In this document: positions 45,341 through 54,543 of the stretch, one piece after another
Layout: every line of letters starts with the position of its first letter
Position numbering within the stretch: the stretch's first letter is position 1
Source: Methanosarcina horonobensis HB-1 = JCM 15518
GTDB lineage: Archaea; Halobacteriota; Methanosarcinia; Methanosarcinales; Methanosarcinaceae
Direction: 5' to 3'
DNA length: 64,000 nucleotides
Assembly: GCF_000970285.1 (NCBI RefSeq)
Contig: NZ_CP009516.1
Span: forward strand, 4,133,036 to 4,197,035
Program-made: the position numbers and the translations under genes
Notes under the pieces: generated by a model
Database searches by the model: none
Told to the model about the DNA's origin: nothing
What the model saw: only the letters and a program-made list of their open reading frames with translations

Positions 45341-46000
45341 ATGAAAATAGAAAAGAAAAGTGAGATGAAGTTTCCTTATAGCGAAAAAGTTCTGGAGCAT
45401 TTCAGAAACCCGCATAACGTAGGAAAGATAGAGAACCCTGATGGAAAGGGCCTGGAAGGAAGTCCGGCATGCGGGGATATGGTTGCCGTATATATTAAGG
45501 TCGAACCTGAGACAAAGGTTATTGAGGATGTAAAATTCGAATCTTACGGCTGCGCGTCAAATATTGCTACCGGGTCTGTGATCACGGACCTTGCAAAGGG
45601 AAAAACCCTGGATGAAGCAAAGAAGATAACCTGGAAACAGGCTTCTGAAGAACTGGGTGGGCTTCCTCCGATTAAAGCTCACTGCTCCGTGCTTGCGGTT
45701 GAGGGTCTGCGTGCCGCTATCCGGGACTATGAGGAAAAGCACGGGCTTGTGACTGAGAAAGAACCTACAACGGAAGAAGTCGTCCAGCAGAGGCTAAAGC
45801 ATGTCATGAACCCGTTAACAGGGCTTGATGTTATCCGTACGAACCTTATTCTTAAAACAAGTGTTGAAGCAGGAGTTGTCAGGGTAGTGGTTGACCTGCC
45901 TGCTGACCACCAGTTTGCTCCGGCAATAAAAGAGGACATAATGGAAAAACTGGGATCTTTGTGGGATGTGGAAAGAGTAGACGTGGTGTTTACAGCCTGA
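45341..46000 (+). CDS. iscU: IscU-like Fe-S scaffold fused to a DUF59/MIP18-like domain
   Basis: A 219-residue protein. Residues 10-135 are IscU: FPYSEKVLEHFRNPHNVG, GSPACGD (C44, D46), SYGCASNIATGS (C71) and KAHCSVLAVEGLRAAI (C115). All three scaffold cysteines and the aspartate are kept. Residues about 145-219 (TEEVVQQRLKHVMNPLTGLD to DVERVDVVFTA) resemble the DUF59/MIP18 fold of SufT-like proteins, which help in Fe-S maturation. A strong AAGGAG precedes the start. It follows the IscS-like gene as in isc operons. The domain fusion is unusual compared with bacterial IscU. Confidence 0.86.
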   Translation: MKIEKKSEMKFPYSEKVLEHFRNPHNVGKIENPDGKGLEGSPACGDMVAVYIKVEPETKVIEDVKFESYGCASNIATGSVITDLAKGKTLDEAKKITWKQASEELGGLPPIKAHCSVLAVEGLRAAIRDYEEKHGLVTEKEPTTEEVVQQRLKHVMNPLTGLDVIRTNLILKTSVEAGVVRVVVDLPADHQFAPAIKEDIMEKLGSLWDVERVDVVFTA

Positions 46001-46024
46001 ACTCATCTGGACGCGGGGGGAAAC

Positions 46025-46822
46025 ATGAAGAAAATCGGAGTTTTAAGCGTATTATGTATCCTTGTATTATCAACAATTGTAGTTTCTGGATATGCCGAAG
46101 AAGATTTCCGGACACTGTTTGAAGCTCAGACAGAAAATCAATCCTTATCGGAAACATTCACAGGAGAAAGTAAAGCCCTTGGGGATGGAATAGCTTATTC
46201 CTGGGCAACCCTTGATGCAGAAGGGAATCCTTCCGCAATAGGGGTGAATTTCACAGAACTTTCCCTCTATGGTCTGCCTGAAGGAGAACTTACGGAATAC
46301 ATCCTTCCCTTACCTGAGGAAGCCTCAGCTGCTGCTTATGACCATATAGGAATTGACTGGAACCCAAAAGGACATGAGCCTCAGGGAATCTATGACCGCC
46401 CGCACTTTGATGTCCACTTTTACATGATAGGTCAGAAAGAGAGAGACAAAATTACGGCAACTGAAGAGGATATGGCAAACCTGTCAAAAGATCCTGAACC
46501 CGAATATGTTCCGGAAGGATATGTCTCAACTCCCGGAGGAATCCCCAGGATGGGAGCACACTGGATTGACCCGACTTCCCCCGAATTCAACGAGCAGCCT
46601 TTCGAAGAGACCTTTATCTACGGCTTTTATGATGGAGAAATGGTATTTGTCGAACCAATGGTTACCATAGATTTTCTTAAAACAAAACCCGAGCTTACAA
46701 AACAGCTCAAGTTACCGAAGTGTTATCCGACAGAAGCTTATTACCCTACCAGTTATTCTATAAGATACGCCGAAAATACTGAAGAATATACAGTCTCCCT
46801 TGAAGGAATGACTCTCAGGTAA
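46025..46822 (+). CDS. Secreted protein with DUF5602-like domain
   Basis: A 265-residue protein with a signal peptide (MKKIGVLSVLCILVLSTIVVSGYA). The mature part contains FTELSLYGLPEG, EYILPLPEEA, HIGIDWNPKGHEPQGIYDRPH and FDVHFYMIGQKERD, and MGAHWIDPTSPEFN. The H-P/HFDVHFYMI region is the hallmark that I associate with DUF5602 (TTHB210-like) proteins; several histidines could bind metal. The function is unknown. A GGGGGG ribosome site lies 24 bp after iscU, so it may be read from the same transcript. Confidence 0.78.
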   Translation: MKKIGVLSVLCILVLSTIVVSGYAEEDFRTLFEAQTENQSLSETFTGESKALGDGIAYSWATLDAEGNPSAIGVNFTELSLYGLPEGELTEYILPLPEEASAAAYDHIGIDWNPKGHEPQGIYDRPHFDVHFYMIGQKERDKITATEEDMANLSKDPEPEYVPEGYVSTPGGIPRMGAHWIDPTSPEFNEQPFEETFIYGFYDGEMVFVEPMVTIDFLKTKPELTKQLKLPKCYPTEAYYPTSYSIRYAENTEEYTVSLEGMTLR

Positions 46823-46933
46823 AACCTACCGGGGAGAAGAAGGAAATGTGATCAGGAGTGATTACAGAGAAATTCCTCTTCTCACAACTTTTTTCCAGAA
46901 AAAAGCAAGAAAAATCAAAAAAATCTGCTGGCT

Positions 46934-48091
46934 TCAACTCGGGTAAACACTCAAGATACGCTTTTGTTTTCCCTTTCTTTTCTCCAGATTTTCAGGCACA
47001 CAGTGACAGCACTCACCTGAGGCTGTAACGGGATCGACGTGGATGGTGGTCCCGGAAAGATAGGAGAAATTCTCCAGAAGCTTTTCTCTTACGGCATTGG
47101 CAATTTCATGCCCCTCTTCCACAGAGAGAGAAGGATCAACAGAAGCATTAATCTCTGCATGAAGTCTGTGCCCGATCCAGCGTACTCTGATGTCTGTAAC
47201 TTCGCAAATGCCCTCAACACTCTCAGCAATATCTTTTACCTTATCAAGGACTTCAGGCTCGACTCCGTCAAGCAGGCGGGTAAACACGAGTTTGCTCGAG
47301 TCAAGTACTATTTTGAGGATGGCAATTGTTATTAACATTCCAATAAGGGGGTCAAGAATCGGATACCCTGACCAGACACCTATTGCCCCTATGAGGACTG
47401 CAAGGCTGGTAAAACCGTCAATCCTCGCATGGTATCCGTCAGCAATGAGGGCTGCACTACCTATTTCCTTTCCGACTTTCATGCGGAACTCTGCAACAAC
47501 CTCGTTTCCGATGCAGCCTATAATTGCGGCAAGAGCTACGGCCTGCAAATGCCCTACAGGTCTGGGATCCAAGAAGCGGGTTAAGGACTCGTATCCTGCA
47601 ACTGCTGCGCTGAAAAGGATAAGAAGAATGATGATTACCCCTGCAAGGTCTTCTACCCTGCCGTACCCGTACGAAAAGCGTTTGCTGGGCTTTCTTCTTG
47701 CCAGAGAAAAGGCGATTGCAAGGGGAATTGCTGTTGATGCGTCTCCGAAGTTGTGGATAGTATCGGCAAGAAGGGCAACACTGCCCGAAAGATAAACAAT
47801 GAAAATTTGCAGAATGGCTGTGACCATCAGTCCTATAAATGACCATTTAACAGCCCAGAGCCCTTTATTGGTTGTGGTTATTGAGGGATCGACCCTCCCG
47901 TGTGTATGGCTGTGACCGTGGGAATGTTTATGCGGATGTACATGCGAATGAATATGGGAGAGCTTATGAGAGAGAGAATGAGGAGAAAGATAGGAGTTGA
48001 AAAGCCCATCATGATTATGACTTTGCTCACAGGACTCTTCAGAAGCACTCTTTTTATCATGCAGGTGACTGATAGAATTCTCTCTGGACAT
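46934..48091 (-). CDS. Cation diffusion facilitator (Zn/Cd-type exporter) with His-rich N-terminus
   Basis: A 385-residue CDF transporter. The N-terminal 70 residues are loaded with histidine (HSHVHPHKHSHGHSHTHG), a common metal-sensing loop. Six membrane helices follow with the zinc-site motifs LLADTIHNFGDAS and ADGYHARIDGFTSL (HxxxD). The C-terminal cytosolic domain (VRWIGHRLHAEINASVD) ends with GECCHC, a further possible metal site. CDF proteins export Zn2+ or similar ions in exchange for protons. GAGGGG lies eight bases before the ATG. The gene is convergent with the upstream cluster. Confidence 0.92.
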   Translation of the reverse strand: MSRENSISHLHDKKSASEESCEQSHNHDGLFNSYLSPHSLSHKLSHIHSHVHPHKHSHGHSHTHGRVDPSITTTNKGLWAVKWSFIGLMVTAILQIFIVYLSGSVALLADTIHNFGDASTAIPLAIAFSLARRKPSKRFSYGYGRVEDLAGVIIILLILFSAAVAGYESLTRFLDPRPVGHLQAVALAAIIGCIGNEVVAEFRMKVGKEIGSAALIADGYHARIDGFTSLAVLIGAIGVWSGYPILDPLIGMLITIAILKIVLDSSKLVFTRLLDGVEPEVLDKVKDIAESVEGICEVTDIRVRWIGHRLHAEINASVDPSLSVEEGHEIANAVREKLLENFSYLSGTTIHVDPVTASGECCHCVPENLEKRKGKQKRILSVYPS

Positions 48092-48842
48092 TTATTTCCC
48101 CTCATTTTGATTCAGTTCTCAATATTAAACTTGGCAGTGGCTTTATAAATAGGTATTTATCTTTAAAAAAGAATTTATTATGCATCCAATCATACCTTTT
48201 TTTGGGAAAATAGCATAAAAAGGAGCTCTTTTATTTACGTCTTTCATTTCCGGTGCATTGCAAAATAAGAAAGAATTGAGTATTTATTACTCAGAGAGAT
48301 AACATGCCTTATACGTTGGATAAATACATGATAACGATGTTGATTATTCCGCAAATAGCTGTTTTTTTGAAGTTTCAGCTTTTTAGATCAAGATATCGCG
48401 TATGATTTTTAAATAAATTTTTTATTTTTGATTTTACTGATTGGCATATGCAGGCACAAAAGTATTAATTCTTCAAAAAATTGTTTTAAAAATGATAACA
48501 AAAAATTATGGATTTACGTCATCATATGAGCAAATAAGAAAAAGAGAGTTTGAAAAAGGAAAAGCAAAGATACACTAAAGGAAGGAGACAAAGTTGCTTT
48601 CAAGGGGGATCTGGTCTTGAAAAAAAAGGAGTTTACTCCTTCCTAACTCAAAAGGCGACATATAACACAAATTGCATTGTTATTTGCCCTGACAGGACTC
48701 TCAAATCAGAGACTTTGTCACTAAAAAGCTTATCAGCAGGACTCATTAAGGACTCATTATCTTGATAACTAAGAGCTATTACCCAAATCCTTACCCTTAC
48801 GTAGTTTTCGAGTTCTAATTAAAATGGATAGAAATCAATCCC
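48092..48842. other. AT-rich intergenic region with hairpins
   Basis: No gene that I can support; the 71-codon frame at 48550-48765 lacks domain features. A perfect inverted repeat AAGGAGTTTACTCCTT lies near 48627-48642. Several T runs near 48340-48440 could end transcription from either side. Confidence 0.45.
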
Positions 48843-48925
48843 CTATCCTGCAAGCGAACAGATATGCAAAATCAGCTGGCGCTTATCCCGGGACTGTGCA
48901 GCCCGGGAGATGTCCGGCAGGATAG
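48843..48925 (+). ncRNA. Candidate structured RNA: three-way junction upstream of a small ORF
   Basis: The segment folds by eye into P1 CTATCCTGC (48843-48851) with GCAGGATAG (48917-48925), P2 AAGCG with CGCTT (48852-48856/48880-48884) and P3 TCCCGGG with CCCGGGA (48886-48892/48902-48908). All pairs are Watson-Crick, in a GC-richer island within AT-rich DNA. Thirty-five bases further lies a strong Shine-Dalgarno and a 44-codon ORF. I cannot match it to a known riboswitch or RNA class. The strand is assumed; the complement would fold similarly. It could also be a small mobile-element relic. Confidence 0.45.
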
Positions 48926-48972
48926 AAAGAGGACAATTCATAAAAACGAGAGGTGAAACAGGGAGGAACAGG

Positions 48973-49107
48973 ATGATTAACGCTAAAACAATAGCTAGAG
49001 AACCAGAGATTATATGGAATCTCGACATTAACAAAGATGGAAAGTCTTACCAGGAAAATTACATGCTTTTATTCCCCAGGTATGTCAGTGCCATCGATGA
49101 AGAGTGA
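48973..49107 (+). CDS. Small ORF, 44 residues, with EF-hand/dockerin-like loop
   Basis: ATG 48973 is preceded by GGGAGG at 48961-48966 with good spacing. The product contains WNLDINKDGKSYQENYMLLF, in which D-I-N-K-D-G-K resembles a calcium-binding loop of dockerin repeats (DxNxDG). It has no signal peptide. It could be a genuine small protein, or a remnant of a dockerin-bearing gene. A palindrome AAGAGTGAAATTTTCACTCTT (49100-49120) overlaps the stop codon and may be a terminator hairpin. Confidence 0.4.
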   Translation: MINAKTIAREPEIIWNLDINKDGKSYQENYMLLFPRYVSAIDEE

Positions 49108-49522
49108 AATTTTCACTCTTAAAAAGAACTCAAAAGAAAACAACCCAGTTTTCAATATTCAACTCAAGTATCGCTCGGGAGAAGGCTCTCTCGGGCAAAC
49201 CTCCATTCCATATATCCTGCAATAACGGAAACAGACATGTCAGAAACAGACTTACATTTCACGAGAAACTGAGCTATTTAACCTTTTTTGTCAGGACAAC
49301 TTGACCATTACTTAGTCCTAATCCGTTACAGTTTAATCCTTTTTCGAGTTTAGAGCAGTTTAATGATTTTTTAATTTAGAACAACTTAGCCTTTCGGACT
49401 CAAATGATTTAACCCTCTCCTATTCTCTTCCTGTCCGCATAATAATAAAATAAACAATTATATCAAAATTGAGAACATAAAATAGTACCATTGCAGGTCA
49501 AGAGGAAATTAGTAAGAAAGAA
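49108..49522. other. Intergenic region, no gene seen
   Basis: It begins with the palindrome overlapping the preceding ORF. GGGAGAAGGCTCTCTCG near 49178 can form a short hairpin. AT-rich DNA towards 49440-49490 probably holds the promoter of the methyltransferase gene. No coding region is recognised. Confidence 0.45.
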
Positions 49523-50227
49523 GTGGATGAAATGAATAAGGAAGCTACTGATGGCGAAGAAATAGAGCACGGCGTGGAAAAAGAGATCCTTAACGAGCAG
49601 CAGCCTCAATGGGAGAGAGTATTTTCGAACAATTGCTCGAGGTTCGGAGACGAACCAAGTTATCCTGCCAGAAAAGCTACAGCCCTTTTCGAAAAAGAAG
49701 GAAAAAAGAAAATTCTGGAACTTGGAGGGGGGCAGGGTAGGGATACCTGCTATTTTGCCAGCAGGGGTTTTTCAGTCCATTCGCTTGAGTACACTGAAAG
49801 CGGGTCAAGAGCGATAAAAGAAAAAGCCGAAAGTATGGGCCTTTTAGCTTCGGTAACTGCTCTCAGGCACGATGTGAGAAATCCTCTACCGTTTGAAGAT
49901 GAAAGTTTTGATGCTTGCTATTCTCACATGCTCTACTGTATGGCTCTAACCACCGATGAACTGGAGTTCCTCTGCAGTGAAATCAGAAGAGTGCTCAAAC
50001 CAGGCGGGTTAAATGTCTATACGGTCAGACACACAGGGGATGCCCATTACGGGACGGGAGTACACAGGGGAGAGGATATGTATGAAATCGCGGGAGGCTT
50101 TATAGTGCATTTTTTCAGCAAAGAAAAAATAGAGCACCTTGCAAAAGGATACGAGGGTTTCGAAATCGAAGAGTTTGAGGAAGGAGAGCTCCCGAGGAAA
50201 CTGTACATGGTAACCATGAGGAAATGA
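49523..50227 (+). CDS. Class I SAM-dependent methyltransferase
   Basis: A 234-residue protein; the start is GTG 49523 or ATG 49532. The SAM motif I is KILELGGGQGRDTCYFASRG, motif II region VHSLEYTESGSRAI, motif for LRHDVRNPLPFEDESFDACYSHML, and RRVLKPGGLNVYTVRH. This is the Methyltransf_11 type acting on a small molecule, the substrate being unknown. The N-terminal 40 residues (QQPQWERVFSNNCSRFGDEP) are typical of a subgroup in methanogens. It is convergent with the catalase gene. Confidence 0.88.
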   Translation: MDEMNKEATDGEEIEHGVEKEILNEQQPQWERVFSNNCSRFGDEPSYPARKATALFEKEGKKKILELGGGQGRDTCYFASRGFSVHSLEYTESGSRAIKEKAESMGLLASVTALRHDVRNPLPFEDESFDACYSHMLYCMALTTDELEFLCSEIRRVLKPGGLNVYTVRHTGDAHYGTGVHRGEDMYEIAGGFIVHFFSKEKIEHLAKGYEGFEIEEFEEGELPRKLYMVTMRK

Positions 50228-50394
50228 TAGCAGATCGAAAAAAGAGGAAAAGAAAAAAGCAGGAAAAAGAAGTAGAAAAACAGGAGAGATATATTATTAA
50301 AAAAGAGAGAAGAGAAACACTTACAAGAGAAACACTCTTCTCAAAAAAGCTCAGGCAAGAACGAAGAGAGAAGAAACATTTCTCTCAAAAAAGT

Positions 50395-52530
50395 TCAGGC
50401 CGGAACCTGTTCCTTCTTCTCCCTATCCCAGTGCCTGTGTTTTGCAATTGCGGCAGTAAAGGATTCGTTGAAGGAGCTGCTGCCTCCCTCTTTTTTGATG
50501 GTCACTACGCCTTTATCGGACACGACCTGGTCAGATGATTCCTGTCCTGCAAGTTTTATACCGGGGAGGTTTGCAGCTTTGAGCAGCTTAACCCCTTCAC
50601 CGCTTGCTCCCACTGGCTTGCAGTGCTTGAATGCTTCATTAACGAAGTGGATTGCATCTCCCTGCATCTTCAGAGTCTCTATGCTTTCTTTTCCGCCCGG
50701 AACGTATACGGCATCATATAATACCGATGCTGTAGTGCGATAATTTTTGTCAACTTCAATTTCTTCGCCTTTTGAGCTCTTTAGCATACCCTGGTATTTC
50801 GAAATGATGTGGACATTTGCTCCACCAGCCTTTAAAGCCTGCATCACCTGACTCAGATCTTTGTGATCATATCCCTCCGCAGCAAGGATGGCGATTTTCC
50901 TGGTTTTGATAGTATTCTTAACCGTATGTTCACTGCGTTCCTGGCTAAGATTTGGTGACTCTTTAGTTACCGGAGACCCTCCTTTTTGTGCCGGAGCCGG
51001 GACACCCACCCCTTTTGCGATTTCTATTGCAAGATCACCATCGACATTGTTAAATACATCGACGACTGCCTGCCTGATTTTCTTATCTTTGACTTTTCCT
51101 ACTTCAAAATGGAAAGCCTCTATGATATGCTCTTTTTCAGGTTTTGACATGCTGTTCCAGAATAATTTTGCCTGGCTGTAAAAGTCTTTGAACTTCTCGC
51201 TACGAGCACGGATTTTTTTGCCTTCCACTTTTTCCATATAATGGACGTATCCGTCTTCCTCTGCAGAAGCTGGACGTGGCAGGTTTTCCCCTACTGAATT
51301 AGGGAAATAACTGGTTTTGCCTTTGTTTATTGTTGTTCGGTTATATCCTTCCCTCTGATTATTGGCTATCGGTGCCAGCGGCCGGTTGATTGGGATTTCG
51401 TGGAAATTAGGCCCCCCAAGACGGATTAGCTGGGTGTCGAGGTATGAGAAAAGGCGTCCCTGAAGAAGAGGGTCATTGGAGAAATCTATCCCTGGAACCA
51501 CGTTCGCAGGGCAGAATGCAACCTGCTCGGTCTCAGCAAAGAAGTTGTCAGGATTGCGGTTAAGGGTCAGTTTCCCTATCCATTTAACAGGCACATCTTC
51601 TTCCGGCCAAACCTTTGTAGGGTCAAGAATATCAAAATCAAATTTAAACTCGTCCTCTTCCTCGAGAATCTGCACTCCGAACTCATATTCAGGATAGTCG
51701 CCCATCTCAATTGCTTCCCAGAGGTCACGGCGATTAAAATCAGGATCTTTTCCTGCTATCTTCTGAGTTTCATCCCAAACAAGAGAATGAATTCCGAGTA
51801 GGGGTTTCCAGTGGAACTTTACAAATCTGCCCTTGCCTTCCGCATTAACGAAACGGAAAGTATTAACCCCAAAACCCTGCATCATCCGGTAACTCCGGGG
51901 AAGTGCACGGTCCGAAAGAACCCACATGATCATATGTGCAGTTTCCGGATGGCAAGCCACAAAGTCCCAGAATGTATCATGTGCTGCAGAGGCCTGAGGA
52001 ATCTGATTGTCCTGTTCGGGTTTAATCGCGTGAACAACGTCCGGAAACTTAATGGCGTCCTGAATGAAGAAGATTGGGATATTGTTGCCGACAAGATCAT
52101 AATTCCCATCCTCAGTATAGAATTTAACTGCAAAACCCCGGACGTCCCTGACTGTATCTGCCGAACCTCTGAACCCCACGACAGTAGAAAACCGCACGAA
52201 AATCGGCGTCTTTTTATTTGGATCCTGCAGGAATTTGGCACCTGTATATTCCGTCATGGGTTCGTAGACCTGAAAGAAACCATGTGCTCCTGATCCACGG
52301 GCGTGAACGACCCTTTCAGGGATTCTCTCATGGTCAAAATGGGTTAATTTCTCTCTGAAGTGAAAGTCCTCAAGAAGGGTGGGCCCTCTCTCTCCTGCTT
52401 TGAGTGAGATATCAGTATCACTTACCCTGACACCCTGATTCGTGGTCAGAAATTCACTTTCCGGATCTTCCCTGACCGTTTCTAATTGCTCGTCTTTGCT
52501 TTTTTCATTAACCATCCTCTTTCTATCCAT
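50395..52530 (-). CDS. katE: Monofunctional large-subunit catalase (HPII/KatE type)
   Basis: A 711-residue heme catalase. Active-site His in [16 protein letters not shown], Asn in [19 protein letters not shown], and the heme-ligand Tyr in [19 protein letters not shown] are all present. Beyond residue 550 there is a flavodoxin/GATase-like C-terminal domain ([20 protein letters not shown]...[14 protein letters not shown]), as in E. coli HPII. It breaks down H2O2 in the cytoplasm. AAAGGTGA lies before the ATG. A 7-bp inverted repeat at 52692 is about 165 bp upstream. The gene is intact and has probably been acquired from bacteria at some time. Confidence 0.94.
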   Translation of the reverse strand: MDRKRMVNEKSKDEQLETVREDPESEFLTTNQGVRVSDTDISLKAGERGPTLLEDFHFREKLTHFDHERIPERVVHARGSGAHGFFQVYEPMTEYTGAKFLQDPNKKTPIFVRFSTVVGFRGSADTVRDVRGFAVKFYTEDGNYDLVGNNIPIFFIQDAIKFPDVVHAIKPEQDNQIPQASAAHDTFWDFVACHPETAHMIMWVLSDRALPRSYRMMQGFGVNTFRFVNAEGKGRFVKFHWKPLLGIHSLVWDETQKIAGKDPDFNRRDLWEAIEMGDYPEYEFGVQILEEEDEFKFDFDILDPTKVWPEEDVPVKWIGKLTLNRNPDNFFAETEQVAFCPANVVPGIDFSNDPLLQGRLFSYLDTQLIRLGGPNFHEIPINRPLAPIANNQREGYNRTTINKGKTSYFPNSVGENLPRPASAEEDGYVHYMEKVEGKKIRARSEKFKDFYSQAKLFWNSMSKPEKEHIIEAFHFEVGKVKDKKIRQAVVDVFNNVDGDLAIEIAKGVGVPAPAQKGGSPVTKESPNLSQERSEHTVKNTIKTRKIAILAAEGYDHKDLSQVMQALKAGGANVHIISKYQGMLKSSKGEEIEVDKNYRTTASVLYDAVYVPGGKESIETLKMQGDAIHFVNEAFKHCKPVGASGEGVKLLKAANLPGIKLAGQESSDQVVSDKGVVTIKKEGGSSSFNESFTAAIAKHRHWDREKKEQVPA

Positions 52531-53146
52531 AGTATAGTCACCTTTCCATTCTTTTAGGTCAGTTTATTTTCAATGTTAGGCCCTTAAGGGTTAAAAATTC
52601 GACAACCCTGGACCACATATGCTATACAGATTCCGATGGAAGCGAAGGCGAGTAGTATAGCTCAATGTAAGTAGTAACTATGTTTGAAATTACCCTATTC
52701 GATATAGGGTCGGAAAATTCAGGATTCGGTAATTTATAAACTCTAAACCCTGATCAAGCGCCCAAACTTGAAAGTCAGTTTACAACCTACATTTGAGTAC
52801 ATTTCTATATACCCAACTCCCCATCTCTAAAACGTTTTGTTATTATATGAATTTTTTTATAAATATTCTAATTTATTTGGAGAGAAAAAGAATTCTGGCA
52901 GGAGTGAGAAATAGGTAAGCAGAAGGATAGAGAAAAGAAAGATAGAAAAATTTCATTACTGAGAACTTCCATTTCGAGTTGTACAATTTTTGCATTTTTT
53001 TCGTATTTCAGAAAGATATGAAATATTGACCAGTAAGAGTTAATACAACACCGAACCCAGGAAAAAAGGAGAATAAAACACATGACCGAATATGTTCACG
53101 ATTATTCCGAGAGATAAAAGTAGTGAAACATTAGAGAGAATAAATA
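52531..53146. other. Intergenic region upstream of katE
   Basis: This holds the katE promoter (minus strand) and the space after the regulator gene. The inverted repeat at 52692-52710 is the main visible element. AT-rich DNA lies near 52835-52875. The frames at 52868 and 53092 are not convincing. Confidence 0.45.
52692..52710. promoter_or_regulatory. Inverted repeat ACCCTAT-N5-ATAGGGT upstream of katE
   Basis: ACCCTAT (52692-52698) and ATAGGGT (52704-52710) form a perfect dyad with five bases between. It could be an operator for a dimeric regulator of the catalase gene or a small hairpin in its leader. Nothing links it to a specific protein. Confidence 0.4.
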
Positions 53147-54016
53147 TTAGAGAGAATAAATCGGCCTGGCATTCTTTTTGTAATATGCAAAAAGCTCTTC
53201 TCCCCATTTTAGAGCTTCTGGTTCAAAACTTACAATATAGTGGCGGTCAACCCTGCAATGTTTATCAAGCAGGGAAAGCGCAAAGATTTTATCAGTAACT
53301 ATCAACATCATGGGCTTATTTTCCCCCTCAGACACGAAAAAATGTGAGTTTTCGCAGTCCAAAAAAAGCTGAATTTCTTTTTTATACTCCGGAAGGTCCA
53401 GCTTAAGAACGGAAATATCACTAAAAACTGCATCTGATTTCGGGAGGCACTCGGCCTGAATATTCTCAAAAACCGATTCGGTCATGATAATTGTAACGTC
53501 AATTTTCTTTTCAATAAACTCCAGACAGGCCACATGGTAAGCTGGATGGACAGCTGAAACAAATACCATGATGCGTGAAGAAGCAAGCATACATTTTACA
53601 ATGTCTTCCTGAACTTTAAATATGTGAGAGAGGTCCGGTTTGAGGACCTTACACTGACCGAGTTCTCCAATTCTGGTAAGAAGATGAAAAGGAATGGAAC
53701 TCAAATCATGTTCGGACCAGAAGTCTCTGTTATCCTCATATATCTTCAGGGTGTTTAGCAAAAATTGCATATTTGTTGCTATTACTGTCCCCATTTCAGA
53801 GAGAGAATATACTCCATCTGTCTGGATAACCATACCCAGCTCAATAAGCTTTTTGATCTGTGGAATCATTGACTTCCAGGGGAAATCAAAGGCATCTTTG
53901 ATCTCGTCACTGCTTTTAGGGCCTTCTTCTTTCAACAGCAGAAGGAGGTTCTTTCTTTTTTCAGAAAGGAAAATTGCATCAAGCAACGAAGAACTGGTAC
54001 CAGAAGCTTGGCTCAT
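53147..54016 (-). CDS. FilR1/Msr-type winged-helix transcription regulator, copy 1
   Basis: A 289-residue regulator. The N-terminal winged helix covers about residues 10-75 (LSEKRKNLLLLLKEEGPKSS and FPWKSMIPQIKKLIELGMV), followed by the FilR1 middle domain (DUF1724; LSSIPFHLLTRIGELGQC... and SHFFVSEGENKPMMLIVTDK). Proteins of this type in Methanosarcina control methyltransferase and methyl-sulfide genes. It is paralogous to the gene at 54544-55437, in the same orientation. A tandem direct repeat lies just before the start. Target genes are unknown. Confidence 0.88.
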   Translation of the reverse strand: MSQASGTSSSLLDAIFLSEKRKNLLLLLKEEGPKSSDEIKDAFDFPWKSMIPQIKKLIELGMVIQTDGVYSLSEMGTVIATNMQFLLNTLKIYEDNRDFWSEHDLSSIPFHLLTRIGELGQCKVLKPDLSHIFKVQEDIVKCMLASSRIMVFVSAVHPAYHVACLEFIEKKIDVTIIMTESVFENIQAECLPKSDAVFSDISVLKLDLPEYKKEIQLFLDCENSHFFVSEGENKPMMLIVTDKIFALSLLDKHCRVDRHYIVSFEPEALKWGEELFAYYKKNARPIYSL

Positions 54017-54029
54017 GAGTTTGTCTCGC

Positions 54030-54054
54030 TTAGAATCTATTTTTAGAATCTATT
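54030..54054 (-). promoter_or_regulatory. Tandem direct repeat in the leader of FilR1-type copy 1
   Basis: TTAGAATCTATT occurs at 54030-54041 and again at 54043-54054, one base apart, directly upstream of the ATG at 54016. The period of 13 bp is not a full helical turn multiple. Minus-strand TTATAATTT near 54062-54070 could be the TATA box. It may be an autoregulatory site. Confidence 0.35.
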
Positions 54055-54543
54055 ATAACAAAATTATAAGTTAACTGGAAAGCCCTCAAGATACTCAGAT
54101 AAATACCGTTTTTTGAACCTCATAACAACATAGGAAGATTCCAAAGAGTGTTGCCATATCCAAAGCCATTAGAATATTCCAATTGCAGAGTAAAAATCAT
54201 TATCGTTTTGGCTATATATGAGTAAGAATTATATAAACTCGATAGATAGAACCACCATTCTATTGTCGTTTCGATTGGGTGAATGCTAAGATGTGGTAGA
54301 TATGCTGTGGTTTTCTTCAAGAGCTGTCGAGAAACCTAATACTCTCCCAAGTACGCTGTTGATGAAAGAAGTCTCATCATCAACGCATTTCTAGAAGCTC
54401 TGAGGTAAAACCTACAGCTAAATACGAAACTGATTTTTAAGAAAACCTTTCAAAGTAAGCTAATCTTTTTGAAGCCTGAGACTGCCCTATCCGTCCTATC
54501 CGTATTAGCCATATCTGAAACTATAACCGATCTGAAACAAGTC
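54055..54543. other. Intergenic region between the two regulators
   Basis: No intact gene. GTTGATGA and TCATCAAC near 54358-54383 form an 8-bp inverted repeat. One frame near 54350-54420 has a short open stretch, but nothing recognisable as a protein. A decayed mobile element is possible but not demonstrable. Confidence 0.4.

Noticed and set aside
48550-48765. 71-codon plus-strand frame upstream of the structured RNA candidate
   Set aside because: Lys/Ser-rich, no domain, and it covers an inverted repeat; not supported as coding.
54350-54420. Possible transposase relic between the two regulators
   Set aside because: Short open stretches broken by several stops and an 8-bp inverted repeat were not enough to assign any IS family.
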